Assembly: GCA_902805805.1 (NCBI GenBank) | Contig: CADCUE010000275.1 | Span: forward strand, 1 to 7,093 | DNA: 7,093 bases | Reading direction: 5' to 3' | Source: an uncultured Frankineae bacterium | GTDB lineage: Bacteria; Actinomycetota; Actinomycetes; Mycobacteriales; SCTD01 | Shown: piece by piece, positions 6,543 to 7,093 of the stretch | Numbering within the stretch: position 1 is the first letter of the stretch | How the letters are laid out: every line of letters starts with the position of its first letter | Notes under the pieces: model-generated | Seen by the model: only the letters and a program-made list of their open reading frames with translations | Database searches by the model: none | Told to the model about the DNA's origin: nothing | Translations under genes and position numbers: made by a program

Positions 6543-7093
6543 GTGCCGTACGCCCGCGCTGATCAGATGTGCGCCGTGGCAGCGAGTCCCGAGCTGCGGG
6601 AGCGGCTGCGGCGGGCCGTCCGCGACGCCCGCCTGGCCCAGGGCCTGCCCGGGGACGGTCCGGGGTCGCTGCTGCGCGAGCCGCGCCGCCTCGGCTTCAA
6701 CGACGGGGTCCTGCGGCCGCCGAGCGCCTATCCCCCAGGAGTCGACCGGCGGTCGGTGCAGGCCGCCGCGCACGAGCGGGCGCCGCTGCGGGGCACGGTG
6801 CGGGTCCTGGTCGTGCTGGTGGACTTCGAGGACAGGGCGTTCGAGGTGGACACCTCGCGCTTCGCCGAGCTGTTCTTCTCCACCGGGGTCATCGCGACGG
6901 GCAGCGTGAAGGAGTACTTCTCCGACGTCACCGGCGGCCTCGTGGAGATCGTCGGCGAGGTCGTCGGACCGCTGCGCATGTCGCAGCCGCTGTCCTGGTA
7001 CGCCAACGGCAGCTTCGGCATCGGCAACCCGAGCGGCGAGCCGCGGGCCCAGTTCCTGGCCGAGAACGCCGCACGTGAGGCCGACGCCGTCGC
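6543..7093 (+). CDS. M6-family metalloprotease-like protein, N-terminal part (3' end outside window)
   Basis: An open frame of 183 codons from GTG 6543 runs off the window without a stop. From about residue 85 it matches the beginning of the M6 (immune inhibitor A-like) peptidase domain: VRVLVVLVDFED (87-98), SRFAELFFSTG (105-115), GSVKEYFSDVTGGL (120-133), GEVVGPLRM (138-146) and SWYANGSFGIGN (151-162). The zinc motif HExxH should lie just beyond the window, so activity cannot be judged. The first ~80 residues, beginning MPYARADQMCAVAASP, are Arg- and Ala-rich and lack the hydrophobic core of a signal peptide, which is odd for a family that is mostly secreted. The start is set by GGAGGA (6533-6538). 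Strong G/C at third positions and continuous homology support this frame over the overlapping one at 6569-7078. Confidence 0.82.
   Translation, partial: MPYARADQMCAVAASPELRERLRRAVRDARLAQGLPGDGPGSLLREPRRLGFNDGVLRPPSAYPPGVDRRSVQAAAHERAPLRGTVRVLVVLVDFEDRAFEVDTSRFAELFFSTGVIATGSVKEYFSDVTGGLVEIVGEVVGPLRMSQPLSWYANGSFGIGNPSGEPRAQFLAENAAREADAV

Noticed and set aside
6569..7078. 169-codon plus-strand frame at the right end
   Set aside because: Arg/Gly-rich without motifs; the frame from 6543 has a ribosome binding site and clear M6-domain similarity.

Overview
The window is very G+C-rich DNA, strongly G/C at third codon positions, with GTG starts and densely overlapping genes. This fits a free-living, aerobic actinomycete (Actinomycetota); nothing in it fixes a genus. 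All genes supported here lie on the + strand.

Positions 1-2423 are a thiamine (vitamin B1) run: the 3' end of thiE, then thiO (glycine oxidase), thiS (sulfur carrier) and thiG (thiazole synthase). These are joined by 4-8 base overlaps. Use of ThiO rather than the radical-SAM enzyme ThiH points to an oxygen-using lifestyle. After an 81-base gap with a small tandem repeat come a second, divergent ThiE/TenI-family gene (2505-3122) and thiD (3119-3925). The cluster therefore covers glycine to dehydroglycine (ThiO), sulfur delivery (ThiS), ring formation (ThiG), probable ring tautomerisation (TenI-like), pyrimidine phosphorylation (ThiD) and coupling (ThiE). No thiC or thiF is in view.

Two genes not normally part of the pathway follow with operon-like spacing: a double-hotdog thioesterase-like protein (3922-4719, ATGA overlap with thiD) and a small class I SAM methyltransferase (4721-5302, one-base gap). 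The two hotdog halves appear to have lost complementary catalytic residues, leaving one composite active site. This is the most interesting detail in the window.

A 144-base gap then separates a class I polyphosphate kinase 2 (5447-6448), complete with Walker motifs. After another 94-base gap, with a plausible promoter and a good ribosome binding site, the window ends inside an M6-type metalloprotease-like gene (6543 onward), cut before its zinc site.

I see no mobile elements, CRISPR, tRNA or rRNA, and no convincing wholly new system. The points worth following are the TenI-like paralogue, the thiG-tenI junction, the composite-site thioesterase with its methyltransferase neighbour, and the leaderless M6 protein.
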